Assembly (NCBI GenBank): GCA_905221605.1
Contig: CAJNDS010000668.1
Location: forward strand, 1,480,814 to 1,544,813
Direction of reading: 5' to 3'
Origin: Symbiodinium natans
Lineage: Eukaryota; Sar; Dinophyceae; Suessiales; Symbiodiniaceae
Length of the DNA stretch: 64,000 nucleotides
Shown here one piece after another: positions 42,171 through 53,228 of the stretch (the stretch's first letter is position 1; the number at the start of each line of letters is the position of its first letter). The notes under the pieces were generated by a model. The model did no database searches. It was not told the DNA's origin and worked only from the letters and a program-made list of their open reading frames with translations. A program made the position numbers and the translations under genes.

Positions 42171-42676
42171 TTTTTTTTCCGAGTTGAGCGAACAAATGCG
42201 ATCCACCTTCTTGGTGTTTGGGTTGTGAAAACCGTGCCTCTGTACCGGCACATCTGATGGCCCTCTTGGCCCTTTGGTACAGGGGGAGGAAAACACCTCC
42301 TCCTAAGCTACCATCCTCTTTGGGATGCTACCAGAGGTTGTACCTCATGAGAGGATTGAACCTCCTGGCAAAACATTCCTCAAGGTTTCTGGTGCACTAG
42401 GTGCAAACCGTGAGAGGAAATCGGCCAGGGGTGTGTTCTCTGGCAGCGAGGATGAACCTCAGCTTATCATCCTCTTTGGGATGCTACCAGAGGCTGGTAC
42501 CTCATGAGAGGTTAGGAACCTCCTGACAAAAAAATTCCCTCAAGGCCGCTGGTGCACCTGGCGCAGGCTGTTAGAGGGGATCGGTCAGGAGTGGCTTCTC
42601 TGGTAGCGAGGATGACCTTCACTTTATCCTCACTGGGAGGATGCAACTTCCTAGGTTGCTTCAGCTGCCGGTGCCT
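42171..42676 (-). other. LINE-B 3'UTR with a tandem duplication
   Basis: Two copies of a segment of about 155 bp (42308-42463 and 42464-42620), each containing CATCCTCTTTGGGATGCTAC and the palindrome-like CCTCATGAGAGG. The terminal 200 bp (42171-42390) is shared, in LINE orientation, with 62114-62327. Confidence 0.85.
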
Positions 42677-43140
42677 TCAGGGATTTTGCACAGGGGGTCT
42701 GCTTGCTGCAACTTGGGCTGTCGCTTGCACCTGCTGAAAGAGGCTGCGGATGGCATTGGTTGGCTCGGGCTTAAACTGCGCCTTGCACCTGGGGTCCTTT
42801 TTAAAACTGCATGCAACTGAAAGTTTTTGCGAAACATTTTTAGTCTTCAAGGACAACTGTCCACCACAACCTTCGCAGACCCACAGTTGTCTGTTCCCGA
42901 GCAGTTTTAAAACATGTGTAACATGTACCCCTTCAACCGTCACTCTGCCTTGGTGTGTGCATTGGTGCGCTGCCAGTGCTTCCAAGGTTTTGCGGTTCTT
43001 TGTGTGCAGGAGTTTAAGTTGACACTGAGCACACCGGAGGTTGAGACCTTCCCATTCCCACGCATGCACAGGTTTGGTCCGGACCAGCTCCTGGAACCAT
43101 TCCTGTTGGGTGGTGATGTGGCCTCTCCCTATGTTGGAGC
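42677..43140 (-). pseudogene. LINE-B C-terminal Cys-rich extension (out of frame)
   Basis: Reading HITTQQEWFQELVRTKPVHA then CAQCQLKLLHTKNRK, AAHQCTHQ and WVCEGCGGQ, followed by CSFKKDPRC, it has paired CxxC motifs suggesting zinc binding. It is one frame away from the main ORF, which stops at 43129. A single indel around 43.13-43.21 kb would explain this, so the element is not fully intact. Confidence 0.6.
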
Positions 43141-46100
43141 CAATGCGCTTTTTGCAGGGCCTGGAGGTGGCCTCGTTGCTCTTGCGAGCCTGCTTTTCCT
43201 GCAGGAAGACCTTAACACTGGGTGCTGATTTTCCCCAATGGCAGTAAGGACCTTTTCAGCCCTGCTCGCCAGGAACTCTTGGGCCTTTTTGCTGCAATGG
43301 TCCTGGTACTGACTGGCTGCCCGGGTATCAGGGTGGGCCAGCTCGGCCGCTTTTTCCCCACGCAGCTTATCCGCCAGGTCATTGACCTGCTGTCTCCACG
43401 AGTTTTCCGCACCCACCTTCTGGAGGAACTCCTCCTCTGAAACATGGGACGGAACCCATTTCATTTTGAGGCGGTTGACATCTGTGGCTTGCAGCCCCCA
43501 CCAGATGTCACCGTGGGTTTTCCCCGGTTTTGGGCTGCGGACTCGTTTCGGGACACCAAGGCAGTCTAGTGTCGTGTCAATAGGGCCTTCGGTATAACGG
43601 GCCAGCTGCAAAACTGCATACATTTCACCCCGAAAAACCGTCTGTGGCCCAGGGACTTGGCCGACGATAGCTCCGACCTGGACATAGTCTTGGCCCTGTC
43701 TCTTGCAGGCCACCACTGCGTAGGCTACCTTCCGGAGTCGCGGGTCCGCCGTGAAGGGGCCACCACTAGCATCTGTGCCATAAACAAGCTCTGGGTCACT
43801 GAGGGGTTCTTTGTCAGCCCATATGCCCAAAAAGATGGGATTGTCTTCCTGAGGAGGTGGTACCTGCCATTCAGGTTTGGGCGGGAGGCCCCTGGTCCAC
43901 AGCGATCTCGGGCCTTGGGCCCTGCCTTCTTGGAACCATGTTGGCAGTTCCCAGTTCTGGGCTTCCCACCAAGCACAATCCAGGAGCACATGCTCCCAGT
44001 CCGCTTCCTGGTGGCACCGGGGGCACACTTTGACAGCAGAGTTCTGGCTGCACACCAGGGCACCCTGCCAAACACACCTCAGGGCAGCTGCTTTCGTGGT
44101 TCGCCCTTCTTTCTTAAAACCCCCCAACAGTTTCCTCCCTACTGTCCAGTCGATTCCCCCCTTTAGCTCAGGAGCAGCGAGGCCGGTGGCGATGCGGCGG
44201 TCTACTTCTTCCTGATAAGTTTGCTGGAGGAGGTCAAGGACACGACACTCCTGCTGTGGGGTGTGCATGGTGTGCCTGGTGCCCTGGGTGTCCAGCCACT
44301 CATCACTGTCTCTAGGCTGCCAACCCAGGTCAAGCAGGTATGCAACTGTAGCTGCAAGAGGGCCCTTAACCATTTGCCACCGGCTGCTGGCTTCTTCCAG
44401 TTTTTGGACTGTAAGGCCCCAGGTTCTTTCCAGCAGGTCTTCCTTGCCGGCCCACCTCTTCTTGAGCTGGAACCAGGCTTCAACTTGCTGGACCATCATT
44501 GTGCGACCCGGATCCTGGTACCTGTCGCCTACAGAGGACAGAGCCACCTCTAGGTTGCCCATTTTCTGTCTGCCACACTGCTCAGCCAAGGCAGTCCGGA
44601 GCTTCTGTCTCCGGGTGGGCGGCATTCCCTGGGCTTGGTGGCCCCAAGTAAGGACGGAGGCAACCCCTCCTCTGAAGAGGCGAACCTTGGCCGGCACACC
44701 CGGGACTCTCAGTTGTTTCAACTTCTTCTGCCGTTGGCCCGCTTTGTGCCTGCGGGCTCTTTGCACCTTGACCCTCCGGACCCGACCCAGGGCACAGTCC
44801 AGGCCTAAATCCTTCATGCTATCACAGATAGCCGGGTCCCCATCTTTGCGCAGCTTCTGTAGCTCCCTACTGGCTTCTGCAGTGGTGCACAGGAAGCCTG
44901 TCTTCTTCAGGGACAAACGGAGGTCGCTACCTTCCAGAAGCCGGCGAAGGGTTTTGTAACCTTCATAGACCGCAAACGCTGCCTGCTCAGGATATCGTGC
45001 TTCGAAATCCGCTCCGATGTCATCCACCCAGGTGTCTAAGGCGATGATACTGCGGAGCTGAGCGGCTTCTTGCATTATTGGCTGGAGGTAAACCCTGGCC
45101 ATCATTGTTGCGAACGGGCACCCGGCTAGGATGCCCCTCGCAGGGAGGATCCCCTCCGAAAGGAGATCCTCTGCCACGAGATATCTCGTTCCCCGGTAGA
45201 CTTGCATGACCAGGAGGGCTATAGCTGGCGGGAAGCCGGTCGCCACTATCCGCTCCTCCAATTTGGTCCAATTAACACTGTCATAGAAAGTCTGCAGGTC
45301 CAACAGGACCGCACAGGCATGTTTGTTAGCTGCGCGGCTAACCTCTCCTCTCAGGAGTCTCTGCATGCCTGTTTCTAGACAAGTGTTACCCGGGGAGGCT
45401 TTATCCCATGGGAACCTCTCTGCAGTTTCTCGCATCCATTTCTTGACGACCTGTGCTCTGCAGAAGCACCAAAGCCGATAGGTGATGGATGTGAGGGTTA
45501 TGGGCCTTTCTATGTCAGCGTTTTTGGGCAGGAGTGCCACATGGTGCGCCTGCCAGTGCTGTGGCGCCACTCCTGTGGTTTCAGCCAAGTTCAGGACTTG
45601 GGTGAGCTGCTCATAGGCCGGTCCAGGGAGGTTTTTGAGGGCAGCATAGGTGAGCCCATCAAGACCTCCTGCCTTGTCGGTGACATTCTTGAGGATGGCC
45701 TCGAGCACCTCTGCTGTTATTTTGAACAGCGGGGAGGCTTTTGCTGCATCCAGCAGGGTCTGGCCAATCGGGGGGGAACATTCTACCTCTCCCCAAATTG
45801 CGACCCACTGCTTCCTCCTGGCTCCTGGGCGCTCTTCGCCTGGGAGGTTTTGGAAGGGCCGATCTAGGACTCTCTCACTCTTCTTGAGAGAACTATAGAG
45901 AGGTCTCATCCCTTTCGCTAATCCCGCTTGGAGCCAGTCCTTGTACTGGGCCTGCTGCTCCTTGGCTCTCTGCATCTGGAGGGCCGCCTCCTTGTGCCTG
46001 GCAACAACACTCAAAGACCGCCACTGTGGTGCTGTTGCTGCACATTGCTGGTACAGTTCAGTGAGGAAGGCAGTACCTTCAGCAATGTCTTGACAGGCTT

Positions 46101-48139
46101 GGAGGGTGCCTAGGTCCGGTAGGTGCTGCTGGGAAGCGGGCACTTCCTCCAGGATTCTGGCCATTCGTGCCCACCAGCCCACTTCAGAGCCTTTGGGGGC
46201 AGTGGAAGGTCGCTGCAAGACTAAGGGTCCCCATTGGGCCTGCACACACCAACCTCTGCCAGTCCTCGGTGCTTCGTGGCAGTGCTCCAGGCTGGCCGCC
46301 CAGGTCGCCAGCTGCCAGGTGCTCTGGTCCTCTTGGGCACAGGTCCTGTCCATTATGGCGAAATGGGAGGGTTGGACCTCTTGCCATTCTTGGTTTTTGA
46401 GGTCTGCTGTGAGTTTCGGGAACTGGGGAAGCTTCCAGGACTTCCATTCGCTGGCACCGTCCTTGACTTTGAGGTGCAAGGCTGCATGTGGTTTCCACGG
46501 GACTGCCCAGGTCACAGACAGATCCACCAGGGCTTCCAGGCTCCTACTCACAACCCCAAAGTCCAGTTCCGCCCCATGGTTGCATGTAGCCTCTCCAGTG
46601 GCTACCATCCTCCCTCTCATCACCTGAATCAGTGCTGTGTCCTGAACTTCGGTCGGGTCCAGGTTCCAATCTCCCAGGATGATCCAGGGTTCCGGGAGGG
46701 TTCTTACGAAAGCCACCAGAGAGGATAGCATTTCTGTATTGGTGGGACCATTTAGGCCTTCCGTGTCCCTCAGGTAGAGGGACACAATCGTGTAGTCCCA
46801 CCGTCTTTGTCTCAGACCCACAGCTGTGTAGCCTGCCCCTTTGCATTGGTAGGTGGCTTTTTGCCACACTCCGCTGTTTTTGGGAAAGGCACAAGCAGTG
46901 CCCCCCAGCCTTGTGCCCTTGTCCGACAGGGAGGCCGGCTCAGCATAGAGATCCCATCCGAGGGATTGCAGTGTGGCTCTCCTGCCATGCAGCAGTTCCG
47001 GTGTGAGGTGGGTTTCCTGCAGACACACCACCTTGGCTTTGGAGGAGGTCACCCACTCCAGTGCCCCGTTGTTGAAACTGGTGACATTGGCGCTCATGAT
47101 ACTTAGATACTGGTCAGGCAAGGCGGAAGGTTTAACCTTCTCATGGCTGGGCTCTTCTGAGTCGGTGCCCTCGCCGTGGGTAGGGTCTTCCTCTCGTTCC
47201 TGCTGACCCAGCACCTGTTCCGGTGTTAGGGACTCTTCCTTCTTTGGGAGCTCAGAGGCTATCACCTCCTTTGCTTGTTGAATGGCTTTCCCGGTGACAT
47301 CCTCTCCTTGCTCTAGGGCATGCAGGACCATCCTGCACCAACCCCAGGCCAGGGAGTCCTCCGCCATCACCTCCTCTTGGGCTTCGATGAAGCTTAAAAG
47401 GGTGGCTTCCTTCGCCTGAAAGGGGCTCGCTTGATCTTCCAGGAGGTTGACCACCTCCTGCCATGTCATCGCCGAACCCAAATCATCTGGGCTGCCGAGG
47501 GAAGGTATCACCTTCTGGGCTTCATCATTGCATTGTGGCGGGGAGGCGCCTTGGGTAACCAGAGGGTGCCCATCAGGGTTCACCTCCCACGATGACTTCA
47601 TTTGTTCGCCTTCTGCTGGTGCCTCATCATCTGTAAGGTCCAGCTTGAAAAACTTTGGCCCTGTGATCGGAACGCTTTCTGGCGACTCCTTTCCAGGCCG
47701 ACAAAAGTGGCTGGGCTTCTGCCAGCCTTGTTCACAACCACTGCTATCTGCAGTAAGTTGTTTCCCCAAGGCCTCCCTCAATCTTTTCCCATGTAGATTG
47801 ATGTGAGCACCTCGCTTGTAATATTCAGCACACGCAACTAGGAACTGCTGAGCAGTTCGCAGCATGTGTTCCAGCCCTGGGCTGGGGTCGCACATTGGCT
47901 CTGTGGGGCCCTTGCTTTGGGGCTCCAGGCCCCACACGCCGAGTCCCCAGGCCACCGGGCCAAACCCCGGCGGGGCATTGGCATTTCCGGGAGGCATCCC
48001 CTCCTGGGTTTGCTCCTCAAGGCCCGGAGGGGTGGGGCCCTCCTGTGTGCGACGCCTCTTTGCTTCTCTCTCCGCTTTGATTTCATGGAGCTTCTTCTCT
48101 TGCTCCTCGTTGAGGCTTACCCCCAGTTCATGGAGGATG
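43129..48139 (-). CDS. LINE-B main ORF: endonuclease, RT, RNase H (3' part of split gene)
   Basis: The frame is uninterrupted for 1,670 codons. EEP: IMSANVTSFN, VVCLQETHL, IILGDWNLDP, ELDFGVVSRSL, WKPHAALHL. RT: HHVALLPKNADIERPITLTS, AVLLDLQTFYDSVNW (motif A), GILAGCPFATMMARVY (motif B), DTWVDDIGADF at about 45015-45042 (motif C, VDD), SLKKTGFLC. Zinc motif: VCPRCHQEADWEHVLLDC. RNase H: LVYGTDASGG, FRGEMYAVLQLAR, KMKWVPSHVSEEEF, NDLADKLRG. The ORF formally opens at 48519, but codons upstream of 48148 belong to the DNA transposon; the true upstream part is 61848-61157. It performs target nicking, cDNA synthesis and RNA removal. Confidence 0.92.
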
Positions 48140-48147
48140 CTGTCGAC
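48140..48147. repeat. DNA-transposon target duplication, left
   Basis: CTGTCGAC, identical to 61157-61164; directly abuts the left inverted repeat. Confidence 0.9.
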
Positions 48148-48183
48148 TAAGGAGTTGCCAGTTAGGAGGGGGGGGGGTAAACC
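48148..48183 (+). repeat. Left terminal inverted repeat
   Basis: TAAGGAGTTGCCAGTTAGGA, G10, TAAACC. It pairs with 61121-61156; the first 17 bp match perfectly. Confidence 0.9.
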
Positions 48184-48429
48184 ATTTTGGGGGTTTGGCG
48201 GGGGTTTGAGCCCAGACCCAGGATTGCATGCTTTTCGGATTGTAAAACAGCAAAACACGTCCGGGCCCAGGATTCGGGTTATTGTGAAACCGCGAAACAA
48301 CGTTGTGTGGAAACGTATCTGCCTGCAAGCTTTGCGAAATTTGAGACGCATGATTCTTGAAATGCACATGTATAAACATGCTTTTTTGAATTTGCGAAGT
48401 GTGTAGGGAGCGTCGCGTGCCTGCATGAT

Positions 48430-48447
48430 GTAGTCGTTTGGCTCAAA
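48430..48447 (+). promoter_or_regulatory. Spliced-leader-like sequence before the transposase ATG
   Basis: GTAGTCGTTTGGCTCAAA directly precedes ATG at 48448. The dinoflagellate spliced leader ends GTAGCCATTTTGGCTCAAG; the match is imperfect (one deletion, three substitutions). It could be a relic of a once trans-spliced and reintegrated gene, or chance. Confidence 0.3.
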
Positions 48448-50277
48448 ATGCCGGGGTTCGTGCTGTACTTGTTCAGCACCACTCGTGTTGGCAGATCGCA
48501 CAGAGACGTGCGAATACATGGGGCCATTGTGACAGATGGTTGCGAGTTGCTTTCCGAGGAAGCTTGCCGAAGTGGTGCTTGGCTAGATTCCTGGCTGCAG
48601 CACGATTTCAGTGATGCACAGTCGAGTAAGACTCCGCGGCAGACCAAAACGGAGTATGTGCAGTGGAATGTTTTGTCTGCGTGCACGTTCAATGAGCAGT
48701 TGACTCTGCTGGTGCAACACTTCAAAGGAAATCAAATTCAGCCCTTTTGCACACTGAGCCTGCTCGGCCAAACGTTGTTCCGCGAAGCCGAGTTGCGTGC
48801 TGTGGGAGACAGTGACCAGACACTGTTCACAGCCCAGCTTCGGAAGCAGGGGCGCCTGGTGCGAATGCCGAGGGCCTATTTAACCACGGTCTTTCGCAAA
48901 GAAATTGTGAGGCATGTCATCAGTCCTGCTTCCCTGAGCCGTTCTCTGCACGTGGAGCCTGTTGCCCCCCAGGCGGCCGGGCTTGGTCCTGGCGCAGGCC
49001 AGGTTCCCGCCCTTGCCGCTGTGGGGGGCCCAGGCGGTGCTGAGCCGGCTGAGTCAGCCGAGCCTGGCCCTGAGCCACCTGCGCCCGTAGAGCAAGTTGA
49101 GCAACTTCCGGGTAGGACCAGCCTGCAAGAGATCCTGCTTGCTCAGCTGGGGTACAGGCTGTCCAGCACGGAGGACATGGATGAGATCCTCCAGTTGTCT
49201 CGCAGAATTCTGTTCGCGGAGATGGATGACATACCCGAAGCAAAGGTAGCAACGCCGCACAAAGCCACCCTGCGTCGATTCCAGCTGCGACTTGACATGC
49301 TGCATAGTCTGTCGCAGCGGTTCGTCAACGAGCCAGGGTGTAGCAGTGTGCGGCGTGCCAGGTACCTGTCGGCAGATGCATCGCCGCAGGGAGGGCACGA
49401 CTACCTGTGCATCCTGGAGGAGATTGCGTCGCGCCCCAGCAGCTGGGTGCCGGATGCTGAGGAAGGGCAGTTTAATCCCTTCAAGGGCTTCGATCATTGC
49501 GTGCGTGCCTTGCCCTGCCAGACACTGGCACGAGGCCAGACGAAGGTGCCCATGAAAGTGGCCTGCCTGTTGAATTCCATCCTGATGGAACACGGCGTGG
49601 ACAAGTTGCAGCACTACCGGCAGGAAGTCCGGGGCTGGGTGTCTGACCAAGGCACGGAGCGGGCCATCTCCAAGTATCCCCTAAGAGATGGCCTTGCTGT
49701 GCTCGGGAAGCCGCTGCGCCTGGACATGGAAGGACATGACTTGCCCGCAGACGTTGTGGGTCGCGGGGGTGAGGCCTCGCGGCCCTTCTTTCACTCGTCC
49801 CTGGACGTTTCTGGCCTGATGCACGTAGTCTACAATGCCCTGGAAGCAGCTGTGACCGGACAGAGGCACTGGCCAAAGTTCCAGAAACAGTTGCGGGCAA
49901 TTTGCAAGCTGTGCGGAGAAAAGAGCTACCAAGAGGTGGTGGCCAACCAAATGCTCCGCGCAGCAGGTGCATCGGCCCTTGACATCCAGACGTTGTGTGC
50001 CTTCAATGCCAAGCATCTGGACTGGCGCTGGGAGACCTTGGAGACAGTTTTGGCTCAGTGGTCCCCTCTGAGACCGGTGCTGCAGCAGTATTTCAAGGCG
50101 GACATGCTTGAGGCCACAGATTCCGGCTTGGCGCTTTTGGTGTCCCAAGCTCTGCAGAGCCCGTGGCACGGACTCATGCTTGAATGGTTGCGTGGCCTGA
50201 CAGAGGCAGTGGGCAAGGAAACACGATGGATGCCACGAGGCCGTGCTCGTCGGCACCGGGAGGAGGTGGAAGCGTAG
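48448..50277 (+). CDS. Transposase candidate, part 1 (two catalytic Asp candidates)
   Basis: 609 codons from ATG. RYLSADASPQGGHDYLC holds the first candidate acidic residue (Asp310). RGWVSDQGTERAIS holds the second (Asp400). Between and after are helical segments with Cys pairs (RAICKLCGEKSY). Residues 170-220 are an Ala/Pro/Gly-rich linker. The end of the frame (REEVEA) overlaps part 2 by 35 bp in another frame; a frameshift, short intron or programmed shift near 50.23-50.28 kb would fuse them. The role, cutting and joining the 13-kb element, is inferred from D-D-E layout and position, not from a recognised family. Confidence 0.6.
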   Translation: MPGFVLYLFSTTRVGRSHRDVRIHGAIVTDGCELLSEEACRSGAWLDSWLQHDFSDAQSSKTPRQTKTEYVQWNVLSACTFNEQLTLLVQHFKGNQIQPFCTLSLLGQTLFREAELRAVGDSDQTLFTAQLRKQGRLVRMPRAYLTTVFRKEIVRHVISPASLSRSLHVEPVAPQAAGLGPGAGQVPALAAVGGPGGAEPAESAEPGPEPPAPVEQVEQLPGRTSLQEILLAQLGYRLSSTEDMDEILQLSRRILFAEMDDIPEAKVATPHKATLRRFQLRLDMLHSLSQRFVNEPGCSSVRRARYLSADASPQGGHDYLCILEEIASRPSSWVPDAEEGQFNPFKGFDHCVRALPCQTLARGQTKVPMKVACLLNSILMEHGVDKLQHYRQEVRGWVSDQGTERAISKYPLRDGLAVLGKPLRLDMEGHDLPADVVGRGGEASRPFFHSSLDVSGLMHVVYNALEAAVTGQRHWPKFQKQLRAICKLCGEKSYQEVVANQMLRAAGASALDIQTLCAFNAKHLDWRWETLETVLAQWSPLRPVLQQYFKADMLEATDSGLALLVSQALQSPWHGLMLEWLRGLTEAVGKETRWMPRGRARRHREEVEA

Positions 50278-52837
50278 ACACCAGATGCTTGGAGCAACTG
50301 GTGCGGTCACCTGCCCTTGGAAAGGCAAGCGGTTGCCATCCTTTGCTTTGGGCCACCGTGAAGCCATGACGCGTTCTCTGGACCTCGCCGGCAGCAGTGA
50401 GTACCACAGAGCGTTGCTGAATGCAAGGCCGGAAGATGCGGCGGCAATTGCAGACATGGATGTGGTGGTTAAACGGGCACTCGCCCACGCCCTTCACGAC
50501 AAGCTTGCTTATTTGGAGGCCTTGCCTTACAAGCTCGCGGGTGCTTTTGGTGAGTACTGTGGCTCTTCCTTGCAGAGAGCCAAGAAGTGTGTGCGGGAAT
50601 GTCTGCAAGAGTTCGAAGAGGCTGGCCGGGCAGAACTGCACCCCACCACATTGGAGTTGTTGACGGGAAGAAGCCCAGTGGGGCAACAGCTACGTGCTTT
50701 TGCGAAGGACCCCGAGCGGTCACTCCACAAGTACCCCGATGCTTTTGTGGCCATCCAGGAATTGAGCCTGGTGCCACTGGTCGAGCGACGAATCGAGGGG
50801 GAGCACGCGCAGGTTAAGCTTGCGGCCCAGCGTGGCTTCAGATGGGCCGGGCCGGCCATGGTTTGTGCGCGGAAGCGCAGACATCAGGTGCTGGCTATGC
50901 TGGAGAATCCCTCGCTGCTGCAATGGGTCTGTCAAAACTGGAGGTCCCGGGACATTTTCCAGAGAGTTCTGGCCCACAAGTGCCTGCCGACAACGGTCAA
51001 TCTCATGGGCCGGTCCGAGAGATATGCTCGCGTGTATGGGTACGCGGTGGATGACCACTTCAGAGATGTTGAGAAGATGCAGCAGGCAGCCCGCGGCCGG
51101 GCTGCCGAGCTGAAGGCTTTACACCCTCCTCCGCAAGCAGCCTCCCACGACAGCAAGCAGATTGTAGGGTTCTTGAAGGCGCATCTGCGCCCAGGCAGCA
51201 TCTGCAGCATGCCTGCAGCCATGCTGCGAGCATGTGACCCTGGCCGTGGCCCTCACCCACAGCTCTGCGCGCTTAGCACAGCAGACATCGCCCGAGCCTT
51301 CTCTGCCGACCAGGGGGAGCTCTCGGTCCGTGATTGCCGGGATCATTTGTTCTTCTCTGTCGTGGACCCGAGACCAGAGGACAAATTTCAGATGCAGGCC
51401 TCAGCCGCAGCGAGTCGGCCCAGGACACAGTTGAGCGTTGACATGCTGCCGTGGACCGAGTGGGCCTCTGACAATTCCATGTGTGCTTCCACTCGCACCG
51501 CTCGCGCTGAACCGAAGACATTGGACGCGGCTGCGTTCTGCACTCCCGATTCCTTCGTGGACGTGGCGAACCAATGTTTGGTGTGGCAGTGTCTGCCAGT
51601 GGGTCTGCATGTGGAGCTTCCTGCTCTGGAAGCTGCAGTAACAGATGCCCCGCTTCCACTTCCCTTCTTCGTGGACGACGAGGACATGTTGCAGGATCTG
51701 CTGAATGCGGAGCCCTCTTCATCCTCCAGGCAGAGGAATACAGACGAGGATGCCATTGTGCCTCGGGCTGAGGCGCAGGTGTCGGTGTCCTGCGCAAAGC
51801 CATTGAACAGAGATGAAAAGGCTCTTCTGGCAGCTTTGCTGGAGCAAGGGGCCGTGGGAGACCACGGCTGTGATGCATTGTCGCTGCACACATACAATGC
51901 CCAGGCTGCAGGGGCCCTGCGTGAAGCCGGTTACGTGAGCACGTGGGAGGGTGATTTTGGGGAACTGGTGCTTGCGGTGACTGAGACGGGGCGTGTCTCG
52001 CCACAATTGGATCTGAGTAGCCCCTTGCGTTTGCGAGACATGCCCAGCGAAGGTCACTCTGGGTTCCGAACAGGCCAGTGCAAGCTGGAATGGCTGCGAC
52101 TGCTGCTGCAACACCAGTGGCAGTATGACGAGCAGTGTCCAGAGTGGCATGACAAAGACGCAGCTCTGCTGCTGCCCCAGAATGCCTTGAGCCGGCCAGA
52201 GGCATATCTAAAATGCATGCTGTGCCTCAGTGTGGTCTGGAACAAGCCAGGAGCACCTGCAAGGATTCTACATCAGGCCCCCGAGCTTTACTACAAGTAC
52301 TTGCTGCACGAGCCCGACCTCAGTTTTTTGCAAGAGTGGGGCAAAGCAGACGTCATGGGCTGTAGCACAAATCGCCGACAGGGCCGGCAGCCGAAGAAGC
52401 GTGCAAAGGCAGGTGTCGGGGCCCTGACAGCTGCGGCTGCCTTGGCAGATAAGGAAGACTCGGACAGTGATGATGCCGGCCCGTTGCGAGGCCGCAGAGG
52501 GCTTCGGGAGGAGGCAGCGCTGCCTCTCCCGGACCGGCTGGTGCCCCCGCCGGTGCGTAGCCAGGTGCCTGGCGTGGACGTCACAATCTACTTTGACAAC
52601 TATACGCACTCCAGTGGCAATCTTCGTGCGTTTGTGGAGTGCAAGCGGCATAAGAAGTGCCGCTTGTACGTGTTCGTGAATAAGCACGAAAGTAGATCGC
52701 ATGCTGTCGCGTATTTGTTGGCGTGGCACCAGCTTGGAAGTCGTTTCGCTTCCGCTGCAACTCACATCGCTGAGAAGCCAAGCGGTGTTGAGGTCCACGC
52801 GCATCACTGGGCGCAGGTGCACGGAACACCCGTGTAA
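50243..52837 (+). CDS. Transposase candidate, part 2 (catalytic Glu candidate and C-terminal region)
   Basis: This continues part 1 in the +2 frame. ELSLVPLVERRIEGEHAQVK (about 50760-50815) is the best candidate for the third acidic residue, about 390 residues after Asp400; a large helical insertion at this place is typical of hAT-like enzymes. Later features: the acidic LPFFVDDEDMLQDLLN, a nuclear-localisation-like RRQGRQPKKRAKAG (about 52370) and a C-terminal FVECKRHKKCRLYVFVNKH. It ends at TAA 52835. Parts 1 and 2 together would encode about 1,450 residues. Confidence 0.55.
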   Translation: MLVGTGRRWKRRHQMLGATGAVTCPWKGKRLPSFALGHREAMTRSLDLAGSSEYHRALLNARPEDAAAIADMDVVVKRALAHALHDKLAYLEALPYKLAGAFGEYCGSSLQRAKKCVRECLQEFEEAGRAELHPTTLELLTGRSPVGQQLRAFAKDPERSLHKYPDAFVAIQELSLVPLVERRIEGEHAQVKLAAQRGFRWAGPAMVCARKRRHQVLAMLENPSLLQWVCQNWRSRDIFQRVLAHKCLPTTVNLMGRSERYARVYGYAVDDHFRDVEKMQQAARGRAAELKALHPPPQAASHDSKQIVGFLKAHLRPGSICSMPAAMLRACDPGRGPHPQLCALSTADIARAFSADQGELSVRDCRDHLFFSVVDPRPEDKFQMQASAAASRPRTQLSVDMLPWTEWASDNSMCASTRTARAEPKTLDAAAFCTPDSFVDVANQCLVWQCLPVGLHVELPALEAAVTDAPLPLPFFVDDEDMLQDLLNAEPSSSSRQRNTDEDAIVPRAEAQVSVSCAKPLNRDEKALLAALLEQGAVGDHGCDALSLHTYNAQAAGALREAGYVSTWEGDFGELVLAVTETGRVSPQLDLSSPLRLRDMPSEGHSGFRTGQCKLEWLRLLLQHQWQYDEQCPEWHDKDAALLLPQNALSRPEAYLKCMLCLSVVWNKPGAPARILHQAPELYYKYLLHEPDLSFLQEWGKADVMGCSTNRRQGRQPKKRAKAGVGALTAAAALADKEDSDSDDAGPLRGRRGLREEAALPLPDRLVPPPVRSQVPGVDVTIYFDNYTHSSGNLRAFVECKRHKKCRLYVFVNKHESRSHAVAYLLAWHQLGSRFASAATHIAEKPSGVEVHAHHWAQVHGTPV

Positions 52838-53228
52838 CAGAAGAAAGAAAGTGGTGGAAAAATGGGTGTGTGTGCTTTGGGGCTTTTTTAGGGCGTTAGG
52901 GGAAAAAAGTTGGGTGTTTGCGGGACTGGGATTTTCGGGTTTAGACCCCCAAAGAGTAGGCTTTCCCTGAAGTACCCACGGACATGTTGTTTGTGCAAGA
53001 GTGTTTTGCTGTGACGGCGCATGTTGTTTTTGTGATTGGCCGCAGCTCCGCAACATTTCGGCCCGTGCTGTGCTTGCCTCCGTGCGTCGCCCGGGACGCG
53101 GCTTGCCGCCTTCCCACGACAACCAGCATAGCGGCCGCGGAACTACCCGCTTGCCCCGGCTGGTCCTCGCCTGCCGCGCTCGCCCTTGTGCAGCGCTTGC
53201 CGCGAGAAATCGCCTTCCGAGATCCGAG
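52838..53228 (+). other. Intergenic, or upstream extension of the next ORF
   Basis: The next ORF is open from 53001, but codons before 53229 are Arg/Cys-rich and untypical. The start at MPAPKAVPAP (53229) is preferred. No promoter motif was seen. Confidence 0.4.

Noticed and set aside
44221-48406. Plus-strand frames opposite LINE-B
   Set aside because: They are antisense shadows of a 1,670-codon frame with complete EEP/RT/RNase H motifs.
48148-48519. LINE-B ORF starting at 48519
   Set aside because: Codons above 48148 lie inside the DNA transposon; the real N-terminus is at 61848-61157 across the insertion.
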